Position numbers and translations under genes: made by a program. A stretch of 64,000 nt of DNA from the NCBI RefSeq assembly GCF_036241575.1, contig NZ_CP108455.1, forward strand, positions 5,521,501 through 5,585,500, given 5' to 3'. The notes beneath the pieces are model-generated. The model had not been told where the DNA came from, did not search any database, and saw only the letters and a program-made list of their open reading frames with translations. Below are positions 51,876 to 61,234 of the stretch, piece after piece; positions within the stretch are counted from its first letter, which is position 1, and every line of letters starts with the position of its first letter. This stretch comes from Streptomyces sp. NBC_01267. Lineage in GTDB: Bacteria; Actinomycetota; Actinomycetes; Streptomycetales; Streptomycetaceae.

Positions 51876-51901
51876 CCGGGTCGTTCCGGGCGAACCGCCG
51901 G

Positions 51902-52576
51902 TCAGCCCGGCGTCAGCGTCCAGAACCGCCCGACGATGGAGTCGAGGAAGTCCCGCCCCTCGTCCCCGCCCGACCCGGCCGCCCCCCAGTTGAGCGTCCG
52001 CACCATCTGCGCCTGGTAGTCGGAATGCAGCTGTTCGAGCACCGGCTCCAGCTGCGCCCGGGACAGCGGTACGAGCTTGGCCGTGGGGCGTACGTACGCC
52101 TGCCAGCGCGTCGTCACCGCGCTCCGCAGCAGCCCGGCCAGTTCCTCGTCCCGGCCGGTCGCGGTCAGAAAGGCCGCCGGGGTCAGGGCAAGCGTCTCCG
52201 CGAGCGCGGCCGTCTGGCGTTCGTTGCCGCGCCACCGGCCCGACTCCTCCATCTTGAGATAGGCGGAGGTGTCCATGCCGATCAGCCGCGCCAGGTCCTC
52301 CGCCGCCGTACCGCGCGCCAGCCGGTGCTCACGCAGTGTGGTCGCCGAGACCAGCAGATCCCCGACGGAACACCACAACACGCCTGCCAGCGCGGTCAGT
52401 TCACGCGAGGTGGGGTGCTGGAGGCCGCGCTCCCAGGCAGCCACCACATCCGGGGTGACGAGGAGGCCGTACTGGGCACGCAGCCCGTGGGCGACATGGC
52501 CGGGCGCCATGCCCAGCGCCTCGCGCAGACGGCGTGCGGCGGGGGCGTCGAAGGGCGGGGTCTGGTGCACGGGCAC
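51902..52576 (-). CDS. XRE-type helix-turn-helix regulator
   Basis: A 224-residue DNA-binding protein with two HTH-like segments: VTPDVVAAWERGLQHPTSRELTALAGVLWC (about 39-70) and LARLIGMDTSAYLKMEESGRWRGNERQTAALAETL (about 95-130). The C-terminal third (about 150-224) has no recognised motif. GTG at 52576 is the only reasonable start. It is 72 bp downstream of the sugar ABC operon in the same orientation and may regulate it, though no ligand domain is seen. Confidence 0.8.
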   Translation of the reverse strand: MPVHQTPPFDAPAARRLREALGMAPGHVAHGLRAQYGLLVTPDVVAAWERGLQHPTSRELTALAGVLWCSVGDLLVSATTLREHRLARGTAAEDLARLIGMDTSAYLKMEESGRWRGNERQTAALAETLALTPAAFLTATGRDEELAGLLRSAVTTRWQAYVRPTAKLVPLSRAQLEPVLEQLHSDYQAQMVRTLNWGAAGSGGDEGRDFLDSIVGRFWTLTPG

Positions 52577-52648
52577 ACCATAGGGGCGGGTGTGCCCTCA
52601 CGCCTACGGTGTGTTCGCACAGTCCCACGGTTCGTCGGAACCTACGCG

Positions 52649-53482
52649 TCAGCCCTTGACCGCACCCCCCAGGGCGAAACCACTGCCGAGACGGCGCGAG
52701 ATGAGGACATACAGCAGGACCACCGGGGTCGAGTAGACGATCGAGAAGGCGGCCAGCTCCCCGAACGCCACCTGGCCGCCGCGGTTGCCGAAGAAGTTGT
52801 AGACGGAGACCGAGGCGGGCAGCTGCTCCGGGGTGAGCAGCAGCATGAAGGGGACGAAGAAGTTCCCCCACATCATGATGAAGCTGAAGATCGTCACGAC
52901 CATGACGCCGGGCCCCATCAGCGGCAGCACGATCCGCCGCAGTGTCTGCATCCCGCTCGCGCCGTCCGTCCGGGCCGCCTCCTCCAGGACCATCGGGACG
53001 CCGTCCATGAAGTTCTTCATCAGCCAGATGGCGAAGGGGAGTTGGGAGGTGGCGAGGAAGAGCGCGGTGCCGTACACGGTGTCGATCAGGTCCGTCTGCA
53101 CGAACAGGGCGTAGACCGGGACCATGATCGCGGTGATCGGCAGACACGTGGTGAACAGGACCGTCAGCAGGAACGGCCGGTTGAACCGGGAGCGGTACCG
53201 GGAGAGCGGATACGCGGCGAGCGCGGCCGAGGCGACGGTCAGCGCGGTCGCGCCGCCGCACAGGATCAGGCTGTTGAGCATCGGCCGGAAGGTGATGTCC
53301 TCGGTGAGGATGTCCGAGTAGTTCGACAGGCCGGGGTTGTCGGGGAGGCGGACGCGCAGCCCGGCGTGCGGGTCGACCGAGGAGAGGACGAGCCACAGCA
53401 GCGGCACGGCGAAGGCCGCGGCGACCACCAGCAGGGCGGCGTCCACGGCGAGGCGTTCGGTGGTACGGCGGCGCATGGACAC
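52649..53482 (-). CDS. Carbohydrate ABC transporter permease (MalG type)
   Basis: A 277-residue inner-membrane permease with six segments and the ATPase-contact EAA loop EEAARTDGASGMQTLRRIVLPLMGPG. GTG at 53482 follows GGAGG and starts one base after the upstream gene's stop. The ATPase for this importer is not encoded here; in Streptomyces a shared MsiK-type ATPase often serves such systems. Confidence 0.93.
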   Translation of the reverse strand: MSMRRRTTERLAVDAALLVVAAAFAVPLLWLVLSSVDPHAGLRVRLPDNPGLSNYSDILTEDITFRPMLNSLILCGGATALTVASAALAAYPLSRYRSRFNRPFLLTVLFTTCLPITAIMVPVYALFVQTDLIDTVYGTALFLATSQLPFAIWLMKNFMDGVPMVLEEAARTDGASGMQTLRRIVLPLMGPGVMVVTIFSFIMMWGNFFVPFMLLLTPEQLPASVSVYNFFGNRGGQVAFGELAAFSIVYSTPVVLLYVLISRRLGSGFALGGAVKG

Positions 53483-53483
53483 C

Positions 53484-54491
53484 TCACACCTCCGTCTTGA
53501 GCAGGCGCAGATAGACGACCGAGAAGAGCGAGCTGATCAGCAGCAGGAGCAGGGCGACGGCGGTGCCGTAGCCGATGAAGCTCTTGAGGAACGCCTGGTC
53601 GTACATGAAGACCGGCAGCGTCTCGCTGCGGTTGCCGGGGCCGCCGCGGGTCATCGCCCAGATCAGCCCGAACACCGACAGCGTCTGCAGGGTGTTGAGC
53701 ATCAGGTTGGTGGCGACGGAACGGCGGATCATCGGCAGGGTGATGTGCCAGAAGCGGCGCAGCCCGCCCGCGCCGTCCAGCTCGGCGGACTCGGTGATGT
53801 CCTGCGGGATCTCGTTGAGCGCCGCCGAGTAGATGAGCATCGAGAACGCGGTGCCGCGCCAGACGTTGGCGAAGGAGACGGCGAGGATGGGCAGGCTGTA
53901 GAGCCAGTTCTGGGACGGCAGGTGCAGCTGGTCCAGGATGGCGTTCAGGGTGCCCTCGCGGCGGAAGAAGGCGTAGAGCAGGAACGCGGCGACGATCTCC
54001 GGAAGCACCCAGGCGGCGATCACGAAGATGCCGGTCACGGTGCGCACGGGCCTGGAGGCGCGGCGCATCAGGGTGGCCAGCGCCAGCCCGAGACTGTTCT
54101 GGCCGATGATCGAGGAGATGACCGTGAAGACGAGCGTCAGCCAGACGGCGTTGCGGAACTCCGGGTCGGCGAAGGCCCGCCGGAAGTTCGCCAGACCGAC
54201 GAAGTCGGTCGACGACGAGCCGGTCAGCTGCATGTTCGTGAAAGCGATGTAGACGCAGTAACCGATGGGGCCCGCGAGGAAGACGAGCAGCAGTGCGACG
54301 GCCGGGGTGATCGGCAGCCAGCCCAGCGGGCCACCCCGGTGCAGCGTGCCGGCCGACCCCTGCGGGACCACTGCCTGCGGACTCGTGGCCTGCGGACTCG
54401 TGGCCTGCGGACTCGTGGCCTGCGGACCCGTGGCCTGCGGACCCGTGGCCTGCGGACCCGTGGCCTGCGGACCCGTGGCCGGCGTACTCAT
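53484..54491 (-). CDS. Carbohydrate ABC transporter permease (MalF type)
   Basis: A 335-residue permease with six membrane segments and the EAA loop ESAELDGAGGLRRFWHITLPMIRRS. Unusually, residues about 5-39 are seven tandem pentapeptides (four ATGPQ, three ATSPQ) encoded by a 15-bp repeat, a disordered cytoplasmic leader not needed for transport. ATG at 54491 overlaps the binding-protein stop (ATGA). Confidence 0.92.
   Translation of the reverse strand: MSTPATGPQATGPQATGPQATGPQATSPQATSPQATSPQAVVPQGSAGTLHRGGPLGWLPITPAVALLLVFLAGPIGYCVYIAFTNMQLTGSSSTDFVGLANFRRAFADPEFRNAVWLTLVFTVISSIIGQNSLGLALATLMRRASRPVRTVTGIFVIAAWVLPEIVAAFLLYAFFRREGTLNAILDQLHLPSQNWLYSLPILAVSFANVWRGTAFSMLIYSAALNEIPQDITESAELDGAGGLRRFWHITLPMIRRSVATNLMLNTLQTLSVFGLIWAMTRGGPGNRSETLPVFMYDQAFLKSFIGYGTAVALLLLLISSLFSVVYLRLLKTEV
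54374..54478 (-). repeat. Seven 15-bp tandem repeats in a permease gene
   Basis: Three copies of CCTGCGGACTCGTGG then four of CCTGCGGACCCGTGG (plus strand), in frame, each encoding ATxPQ. A degenerate eighth unit at 54479-54493 contains the start codon. Likely to vary in copy number between strains. Confidence 0.95.
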
Positions 54492-55852
54492 GGCCGGTGG
54501 ACGATCGCGTCGCCGACAGCCGTCTTCAACTGCTCGTCGTAGGTCTTCGCCGCTGCCTGCGGACCGGCGTCACCGGTCGTGACGGACTCCATCGCCTCGC
54601 CGATCGCGGACGAGACCTGCGGATAGGCGGGCAGCGCCGGCCGGTAGTGGGTGTACTCGACGAGGCTCGTGAAGAACTTCACGCCCGGACTGGACTTCAG
54701 GTACGCCGGGTCCTGGGCGACATCGTCGCGGCACGCGATCTGCGCGCCCTCGATGGTGTACTTCACGGCGTTCTTCCTGGTCTGCAGCTGCTCGATCATC
54801 TTCCAGGCCAGGTCCGCGTTCTTGGACTTGGCGGGGATGGACCAGGTCCAGCCGCCGGACATGGAGACCTTGCCGGGCGCCTGGCCGTACTGGGTGGGCA
54901 TCGCGGCCTGGCCCATCGTCGTCGACCACGCGGGCCAGGGGCTGCCGCCCGACGGCAGCCACTGCTGACCGGCGAAGGAACCGTCGATGTCGATGGCCAG
55001 CTTGGACTTGGGCACCCAGTCGGTCTGTACGTTGGTCATGGCGTTCGGGTCGAGCGCGTCGGACTTGTCGAGCCCGAGCTTCTCCGCGAAGACGGTGTTC
55101 ACGAAGGCCAGCGAGTCCGTGAACCCCTTGCTGCCCGCGACCCACTTGCCCTGCTTCGCGTCGTACAACGGATCGGCGCCCGTCCCGTACAGCAGCATCT
55201 CGAAGCCCTGCATGACCGCGGCCTCGCCCGGTCCCTTGCCGGTGTAGATGTTGAGCGGAACGGTGCCGGGGACCTTCTGCTTGATGGTGCGCGCGGCGTC
55301 GAGGATGTCGGCCCAGTTCTTCGGCTGCCAGTCCGTGGGCAGACCGGCCTTGCGGAAGATGTCCTTGTTGAACCAGATCCCGCGGGTGTCGGTGCCGTCG
55401 GGAACGCCGTACGTCTTCCCGTCCTGCGCCTTCGCGGCGGCCTTGGCCGTCGGGACGAAGTGCTGCCAACTCGGCCAGTTCTTCAGGTACGTGTCGATCG
55501 GCGCGAGATATCCGCTCTTGATGTCCGAGTTGATCAGGAAGGTGTCCTCGTAGACCAGATCGGGCGCGGTCCTGGGGGAGCGCATCATCTGCTGGATCTT
55601 GGTGTAGTAGGCGTTCTCGTCGGCCTGGATGGGCAGGAGCTCGACCTTCTTGCCCGGGTTGGCCTTCTCGAACTCCTTCTTCACCGACTCCAGATAGTTG
55701 TCCATGATGCGGACCTTGTTGCTGGTGGACCGCTCGTACGCGATCCGCACGGTGTCGGGACTGCTGCCGGAACCACTGCCGCAAGCAGTGAGCGTGCCTG
55801 CCGCCAGGACGGTGGCTGCGGCGGCGAGGATGAGCGGGGCGGTGGGGCGCAC
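54488..55852 (-). CDS. Extracellular sugar-binding lipoprotein of ABC importer
   Basis: A 454-residue solute-binding protein of the MalE/family-1 type. Lipoprotein signal with lipobox LTAC (Cys24), then EFEKANPGKKVELLPI, PDLVYEDTFLINSDIKSGYLAPID and GGWTWSIPAKSKNADLAWKMIEQL. The sugar cannot be told from sequence. GTG at 55852 was preferred over GTG at 55858 because it has better spacing from GAGGAGG. First gene of a binding protein-permease-permease operon. Confidence 0.93.
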   Translation of the reverse strand: MRPTAPLILAAAATVLAAGTLTACGSGSGSSPDTVRIAYERSTSNKVRIMDNYLESVKKEFEKANPGKKVELLPIQADENAYYTKIQQMMRSPRTAPDLVYEDTFLINSDIKSGYLAPIDTYLKNWPSWQHFVPTAKAAAKAQDGKTYGVPDGTDTRGIWFNKDIFRKAGLPTDWQPKNWADILDAARTIKQKVPGTVPLNIYTGKGPGEAAVMQGFEMLLYGTGADPLYDAKQGKWVAGSKGFTDSLAFVNTVFAEKLGLDKSDALDPNAMTNVQTDWVPKSKLAIDIDGSFAGQQWLPSGGSPWPAWSTTMGQAAMPTQYGQAPGKVSMSGGWTWSIPAKSKNADLAWKMIEQLQTRKNAVKYTIEGAQIACRDDVAQDPAYLKSSPGVKFFTSLVEYTHYRPALPAYPQVSSAIGEAMESVTTGDAGPQAAAKTYDEQLKTAVGDAIVHRP

Positions 55853-55898
55853 GGGCACGACCTCCTCAGGTGCGACCGCGGTCAGCGGCTGCCCGGCG

Positions 55899-55928
55899 AA
55901 CGTAAGACGGACCCAAATCCAAGGTCAA
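55899..55928 (-). promoter_or_regulatory. Predicted promoter of the sugar ABC operon
   Basis: On the minus strand TTGACC (55928-55923) and TACGTT (55904-55899) with an 18-bp spacer, about 47 bp upstream of the start. Confidence 0.55.
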
Positions 55929-55940
55929 TCCCCGTGCATG

Positions 55941-55950
55941 ACAACGTTGT
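55941..55950. promoter_or_regulatory. LacI-type operator half-sites
   Basis: ACAACGTTGT, a perfect 10-bp palindrome with central CG, typical of LacI/GalR sites, just upstream of the predicted -35 box. No LacI gene is adjacent. Confidence 0.5.
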
Positions 55951-55994
55951 TGCGGCCCCGGTCGGCATGAGCGGATCGGGGCCGGTACGCGCCG

Positions 55995-56669
55995 TTACGG
56001 GCGGCTCAGCCAGCGGTACTGCAGCTCCGGGCGCCCGATCTGCCCGTACTGCGGCCGGCGCAACGCCCGGCCCGTGCCCACCAGATGCTCCAGATAGCGG
56101 CGCGCGGTGATCCGCGAGATGCCGACCGCCTCGCCCGCGGCGGTGGCGGTGATCCCGTCGGCCGCCGCCCGCAGGGTACGGGTCACCGCCTCCAGCGTCG
56201 GGGCGCTCAACCCCTTCGGGAGCGCGGCGGGTTCGGGGCTGCGCAGGGTGGCCAGGGCCCGGTCGACCTCCTCCTGGCCGCTCGCCTCACCGGCCGCCGC
56301 GCCGCGGAAGTCGGCGTACCGCACGAGGCGGTCGCGGAGGGTGGCGAAGGTGAACGGCTTCAGTACGTACTGCACGACGCCGAGCGAGACACCTTCCCGT
56401 ACCACCGCCAGATCGCGCGCCGAGGTGACGGCGATGACATCGGCGGTGTGCCGCGCGGTGCGCAGCGAGCGGACCAGTTGGAGGCCGTGGCCGTCGGGGA
56501 GGTGCAGATCGAGCAGGAGCAGATCCACCGGCGTGCGGTCCAGGACGCGCACGGCCTCCGCCCGGGAGTGGGCCTTCCCCGTCACCTCGAAGCCGGGGAC
56601 GCGGCCCACGTACAGCTCATGGGCGTCCGCGGCCACCCGGTCGTCCTCGACGACCAGCACCTTGATCAT
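55995..56669 (-). CDS. CitB/DcuR-type response regulator
   Basis: A 224-residue regulator. Receiver with phosphoacceptor Asp54 (LLLLDLHLPDGHG) and LKPF switch, then a linker and C-terminal HTH (TATAAGEAVGISRITARRYLEHLVGTG) characteristic of CitB relatives. Its ATG overlaps the kinase stop (ATGA). With the kinase it should sense di- or tricarboxylates and control the divergent dctA. Confidence 0.93.
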   Translation of the reverse strand: MIKVLVVEDDRVAADAHELYVGRVPGFEVTGKAHSRAEAVRVLDRTPVDLLLLDLHLPDGHGLQLVRSLRTARHTADVIAVTSARDLAVVREGVSLGVVQYVLKPFTFATLRDRLVRYADFRGAAAGEASGQEEVDRALATLRSPEPAALPKGLSAPTLEAVTRTLRAAADGITATAAGEAVGISRITARRYLEHLVGTGRALRRPQYGQIGRPELQYRWLSRP

Positions 56670-58333
56670 GTGGTCAGCTCCTGTCGGACGGGCAGCCGGA
56701 CCACGAACTCCGCGCCGCGTGACGGGGCGCCGCCCGGTGCGGCGCTCCCCGGTGCGGCGCTCTCCCGTGGTGGGCCCGCGACCGTGACCGTACCCCCACC
56801 GCGCAGCACCGTCTGCCTGACCAGTGCGAGCCCGAGCCCGCGCCCCGCGCTCTTCGTCGACCAGCCGAGCCGGAAGATGTCCTCGGCCTCCGCCGTGCCG
56901 AGGCCCGGACCGGTGTCGCGGACCCGGATCAGCAGCTCACCGCCGGCCGCGCGCACCGTGACCGTGACCCGGGCGCCTTCGCTGCCCTGCGCGGCGTCGA
57001 CCGCGTTGTCGACGAGGTTGCCGAGGATCGTGACGAGGTCGCGGGCGGGCAGCAGCCCCTCGTCGATGACGCTGTCGTCGGCCAGCACCAGTTCGACGCC
57101 GCGCTCGTTGGCCTGCGCGGCCTTGCCGAGCAGCAGCGCGGCGAGCACCGGCTCGTCCACGGCGCCCACCACCCGGTCGGTGAGGGTCTGGGCCAGTTCC
57201 AGCTCGCCGGTGGCGAACTCGACGGCCTCCTCGACGCGCCCCAGCTCGATCAGCGAGACGACCGTGTGGAGCCGGTTCGCCGCCTCGTGAGCCTGTGCGC
57301 GCAGCGCCTGGGTGAACCCGCGCTCGGAGTCCAACTCGCCTGACAGTGCCTGGAGTTCCGTGTGATCGCGCAAGGTGACGACGGTTCCTCGGTGCTCCCC
57401 GGAGGACACCGGCCTGCTGTTCAGGACCACGACCCGGTCGGCGGTCAGATGTACCTCGTCGACCCGCGGCCCGTCGGCGAGCAGCGCGCCGGTGAGCGGG
57501 GCGGGCAGCCCCAGCTCGGCGGCGTTGCGGCCGACCGCGTGGGCGTCGAGACCCAGCAGTTCCCGGCCGCCGTCGTTGATGAGCGCGATACGCCGCCCGC
57601 TGTCGAGCATCAGCAGCCCTTCCCGTACGGCGTGCAGCGTGGCCTGGTGGTAGTCGTACATCCGGCTCAGCTCCGCGGGGTTCATCCCGTGGGTGTGGCG
57701 GCGCAGCCGCGCGTTGATGACGTACGTCCCGATGCCGCCGAGCGCGAGCGCCGCCCCCGCGAACCAGAGCAGCACGCTCACCTGGTCCCGCAGTTGGGCG
57801 TCGATCCGCTCCACGGTGATGCCCGCGCTGACCAGCCCGGTGATCCGCCGGTCGGCCCCGTTCCCGGCCGCGCCTCCGTCCCCGCCCCCGTACGCACGGA
57901 CCGGGGTGACGACCCGGACCGAGGCGCCGAGCGTGCCGGTGTAGGTCTCGGTGTACGTCCGGCCGTGCAGCGCCTCCGCGATGTGACCCAGGTAGTGCTC
58001 ACCGATCCGGTCCGGGTCGGGGTGCGTCCAGCGGATGCCGTCGGTGTCCATGATCGTCACGAAGGCCACCCCGGTCGCGCGCCGCACCTGCTCGGCGTAC
58101 GGCTGGAGGACCGCCGTCGGATCGTCGCCGACGGTGGCCCGCCGCACCGACGGGGAGAGCGCCACCGCCCGCGCCGCCGCGGTCGCCTGCCGCCGCGCCG
58201 CGGCCTGGGCCTGGCGCTGGTCGGAGACGTAACTGAAGACCACGCACCCGGCGACGATCACCGAGACCAGCACGACCTGCATCGCGAAGAGCTGGCCGGC
58301 GAGGCTGCGGGGCCGGGGGGTGCGTATGTGCAT
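56666..58333 (-). CDS. CitA/DcuS-type sensor histidine kinase
   Basis: A 555-residue membrane kinase. TM1 (LFAMQVVLVSVIVAGCVVFSYV), an extracellular PAS-like domain (about 40-185) with RIGEHYLGHIAEALHGRTY as in citrate/fumarate sensors, TM2 (VLLWFAGAALALGGIGTYV), a cytoplasmic PAS (about 235-330), the His-box QAHEAANRLHTVVSLIELG and an ATPase domain. ATG at 58333. Divergent from dctA by 135 bp. Confidence 0.92.
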   Translation of the reverse strand: MHIRTPRPRSLAGQLFAMQVVLVSVIVAGCVVFSYVSDQRQAQAAARRQATAAARAVALSPSVRRATVGDDPTAVLQPYAEQVRRATGVAFVTIMDTDGIRWTHPDPDRIGEHYLGHIAEALHGRTYTETYTGTLGASVRVVTPVRAYGGGDGGAAGNGADRRITGLVSAGITVERIDAQLRDQVSVLLWFAGAALALGGIGTYVINARLRRHTHGMNPAELSRMYDYHQATLHAVREGLLMLDSGRRIALINDGGRELLGLDAHAVGRNAAELGLPAPLTGALLADGPRVDEVHLTADRVVVLNSRPVSSGEHRGTVVTLRDHTELQALSGELDSERGFTQALRAQAHEAANRLHTVVSLIELGRVEEAVEFATGELELAQTLTDRVVGAVDEPVLAALLLGKAAQANERGVELVLADDSVIDEGLLPARDLVTILGNLVDNAVDAAQGSEGARVTVTVRAAGGELLIRVRDTGPGLGTAEAEDIFRLGWSTKSAGRGLGLALVRQTVLRGGGTVTVAGPPRESAAPGSAAPGGAPSRGAEFVVRLPVRQELTT

Positions 58334-58468
58334 GGCGGACAGTCTGCACGCCGCTGAATCCGTGAACGAAATGCACGTAACCGTGACCCGGATCACAGGC
58401 TCGTGGAGAGTCGCGGAGATTCACCGGGATGGTCAGGGACGTGGATCGGAAGTGGACGAGGAGGCAGC

Positions 58469-59884
58469 GTGTCCGCAATGAAGCGGGACCGTACGCACTA
58501 TCTGTATGCCGCGGTCATTGCCGCGGTGGTACTCGGCATCGTGGTCGGCTTCGCCGCACCAGGGGTGGCCGTCGAGCTCAAGCCGCTGGGCACGGGGTTC
58601 GTCAATCTCATCAAGATGATGATTTCGCCGATCATCTTCTGCACGATCGTGCTGGGCGTCGGCTCGGTCCGCAAGGCCGCGAAGGTCGGCGCCGTCGGCG
58701 GTCTGGCACTCGGGTACTTCCTGGTGATGTCGACGGTGGCGCTCGCCATCGGTCTGCTCGTCGGCAATCTGCTGGAGCCGGGTTCGGGGCTGCACCTCAC
58801 CGAGTCGGTACGGCACGCGGGCGCCGCACAGGCCCAGGGCGCCGGCGAGTCGACGGCGGACTTCCTGATCGGGATCATCCCGACCACGATGATCTCCGCC
58901 TTCACCCAGGGCGAGGTGCTGCAGACGCTGTTGATCGCGCTGCTCACCGGCTTCGCGCTGCAGGCGATCGGCCCGGCGGGCCGGCCGGTGCTGCGCGGGA
59001 TCGAGCACATCCAGCGGCTGGTGTTCCGGATCCTCGCCATGATCATGTGGGCGGCCCCGGTGGGCGCGTTCGGCGCGATGGCGGCCGTGGTCGGCGAGAC
59101 GGGCGTGGCAGCGCTCAAGTCGCTGGCCGTGATCATGATCGGTTTCTATCTGACCTGCGCGCTCTTCGTCTTCCTGGTCCTCGGCACGCTGCTGCGGCTG
59201 ATCGCGGGCATGAACATCTTCCTGCTGCTCAAGTACCTGGGCCGGGAGTTCCTGCTGATCCTCTCCACGTCGTCCTCGGAGTCGGCGCTGGCACGGCTGA
59301 TCGCCAAGATGGAACACCTGGGGGTGAGCAGGCCGGTGGCCGGGATCACGGTCCCGACCGGCTACTCCTTCAACCTCGACGGCACGGCGATCTATCTGAC
59401 GATGGCTTCGCTGTTCGTCGCCAACGCGATGGACAAGCCGCTCAGCGGCGGCGAGCAGATCTCGCTGCTGCTCTTCATGATCGTCGCGTCCAAGGGTGCC
59501 GCGGGGGTGACGGGTGCGGGGCTGGCCACGCTGGCCGGCGGACTCCAGTCGCACCGCCCCGAACTGGTCGACGGGGTCGGGCTGATCGTGGGCATCGACC
59601 GCTTCATGAGCGAGGCCCGCGCGATGACGAACTTCGCGGGGAACGCGGTGGCCACGGTCCTGGTCGGCACCTGGACGAAGGAGATCGACAAGGAACGGGC
59701 GGCGGAGGTGCTGTCCGGCCGGATCCCGTTCGACGAGGCGACCCTCATCGACGACGGCGCGGCCGAGGACGCCGGACCGGACACCGGTGCCGCGGCGGAC
59801 GCCGGTGCCGCACCGGGCGGCAGCGCCGCCGAGGAGGCACCGCTCCCGGGCGGGAGCGACAAGGAGCCGGCCGTCCGTTCCTGA
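58469..59884 (+). CDS. dctA: C4-dicarboxylate:cation symporter DctA
   Basis: Imports succinate, fumarate and malate with protons or sodium. The 471-residue protein has about eight membrane segments, the serine-rich hairpin LSTSSSESALARLI and the substrate site SFNLDGTAIYLTM, plus MTNFAGNAVATVLVG. The last ~45 residues are an Asp/Ala/Gly-rich cytoplasmic tail. GTG at 58469 has GGAGG 4 bases upstream; ATG at 58478 is an alternative. Probably controlled by the neighbouring CitA/CitB-type system. Confidence 0.93.
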   Translation: MSAMKRDRTHYLYAAVIAAVVLGIVVGFAAPGVAVELKPLGTGFVNLIKMMISPIIFCTIVLGVGSVRKAAKVGAVGGLALGYFLVMSTVALAIGLLVGNLLEPGSGLHLTESVRHAGAAQAQGAGESTADFLIGIIPTTMISAFTQGEVLQTLLIALLTGFALQAIGPAGRPVLRGIEHIQRLVFRILAMIMWAAPVGAFGAMAAVVGETGVAALKSLAVIMIGFYLTCALFVFLVLGTLLRLIAGMNIFLLLKYLGREFLLILSTSSSESALARLIAKMEHLGVSRPVAGITVPTGYSFNLDGTAIYLTMASLFVANAMDKPLSGGEQISLLLFMIVASKGAAGVTGAGLATLAGGLQSHRPELVDGVGLIVGIDRFMSEARAMTNFAGNAVATVLVGTWTKEIDKERAAEVLSGRIPFDEATLIDDGAAEDAGPDTGAAADAGAAPGGSAAEEAPLPGGSDKEPAVRS

Positions 59885-59920
59885 CGCACGGTCCGGAGGT
59901 ACGGCCCTGAAGCACGGCCC

Positions 59921-59964
59921 CGGCACCCGTCCGCGCCCGCCCCACCGGGCCCGGACGGGTGCCG
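59921..59964 (+). terminator. Terminator after dctA
   Basis: Perfect 13-bp stem CGGCACCCGTCCG / CGGACGGGTGCCG with a loop containing a further small stem. Confidence 0.8.
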
Positions 59965-60079
59965 ACGGCCTGACGCGTCGCCCGCCTCGGCCGATCGGCG
60001 CGGGTCCGCGCGTACGCTGCCCCACGACCGGGCGCGGGGCACCGCGCGGGGATCACCTCCATCGATCAGGAGCATCCGC

Positions 60080-61201
60080 ATGACCCTCCGACTGAGGACG
60101 ATCGGCCGAGACGAGCACCTCGCGTTCATCAGCGGTCTGCCCTCGGCGAGCCATATGCAGGTGCCGTCCTGGGGTGACGTGAAGCCCGACTGGCGCGCCG
60201 AGAGCGTGGGGTGGACGGACGGAAGCGGCCGGATCGTGGGTGCGGCGCTGGTGCTCTACCGGCCGCTGCCGAGGATCAAGCGGTACCTGGCGTACCTGCC
60301 GGAGGGGCCGGTCATCGACTGGCACGACGCCGATCTCGACGAGTGGCTCCGCCCGCTGCTCGCTCATCTGCGGACGCGGGGTGCCTTCTCGGTGAAGATG
60401 GGGCCGCCCGTGGTCGCCCGCCGCTGGGACGCGTCCGTGGTCAAGGACGCCATCGCCGATCCGGGGGCCCACCGGCTGAGCGAGGTCGAGCCCACCGATC
60501 AGAACCCGGAAGCGCTCGAACTCGCCGTACGGCTACGGGGCATGGGCTGGCAGCAGGCCGGGGCGGGCGGCGAGGAGGGCTTCGCCGCCGGGCAGCCGCG
60601 CCATGTCTTCCAGTTGCAGCTCGGCGGCCGTTCGCTGGACGAGATCCAGCGCGGCTTCAACCAGTTGTGGCGCCGCAACGTCAAGAAGGCGGAGAAGGCG
60701 GGGGTGAAGGTGATGCGGGGCGGCTACGACGAACTGGCCGCCTTCTACGAGCTGTACACGGAGACCGCCGCCCGCGACCAGTTCCTCCCGCGCCCGCTCG
60801 CGTACTTCCAGCGGATGTGGCAGGCGCTGTCCGCCGAGCACCCCGACCGGATGCGTCTCTACCTCGCCGAGCACGACGGTGAGGTGCTGGCCGCGGCCAC
60901 CATGCTCACGGTCGGCCGGCACACCTGGTACTCCTACGGTGCTTCCACCAGCCGCAAGCGCGAGGTGCAGCCCAACAACGCCATCCAGTGGCAGATGATC
61001 CGCGACGCGCACGAACTCGGTTCCACGGTCTACGACTTCCGCGGCATCACCGACACCCTCGACGAGGGGAACCATCTGCTCGGCCTGCTGCGGTTCAAGG
61101 TCGGCACCGGCGGTCAGGCCGCCGAGTACGTCGGGGAGTGGGACTACCCCCTCAACAAGGTGCTGCACAAGGCCTTCGGGCTCTACATGGCGCGGCGCTG
61201 A
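60080..61201 (+). CDS. FemAB/FemX-type aminoacyl transferase
   Basis: A 373-residue protein of the FemABX family, which uses aminoacyl-tRNA to add the cross-bridge residue to the peptidoglycan stem peptide. Two GNAT-like domains are present, with HMQVPSWGDVKPDW near the start, QLWRRNVKKAEKAGVKV in the middle, and WYSYGASTSRKREVQPNNAIQWQMIRDAHELGSTVYDFRGI. The C-terminus GEWDYPLNKVLHKAF is typical. ATG at 60080 follows AGGAG. Streptomyces has several paralogues, so the exact substrate is uncertain. Confidence 0.9.
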   Translation: MTLRLRTIGRDEHLAFISGLPSASHMQVPSWGDVKPDWRAESVGWTDGSGRIVGAALVLYRPLPRIKRYLAYLPEGPVIDWHDADLDEWLRPLLAHLRTRGAFSVKMGPPVVARRWDASVVKDAIADPGAHRLSEVEPTDQNPEALELAVRLRGMGWQQAGAGGEEGFAAGQPRHVFQLQLGGRSLDEIQRGFNQLWRRNVKKAEKAGVKVMRGGYDELAAFYELYTETAARDQFLPRPLAYFQRMWQALSAEHPDRMRLYLAEHDGEVLAAATMLTVGRHTWYSYGASTSRKREVQPNNAIQWQMIRDAHELGSTVYDFRGITDTLDEGNHLLGLLRFKVGTGGQAAEYVGEWDYPLNKVLHKAFGLYMARR

Positions 61202-61234
61202 GCCCGAACGCTTCCCGCCCCCGGGCGCGGGTGT

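Noticed and set aside
54374..54478. Evenly spaced repeats considered as a CRISPR array.
   Set aside because: The units are 15 bp, adjacent without spacers, and lie in frame inside a permease gene.
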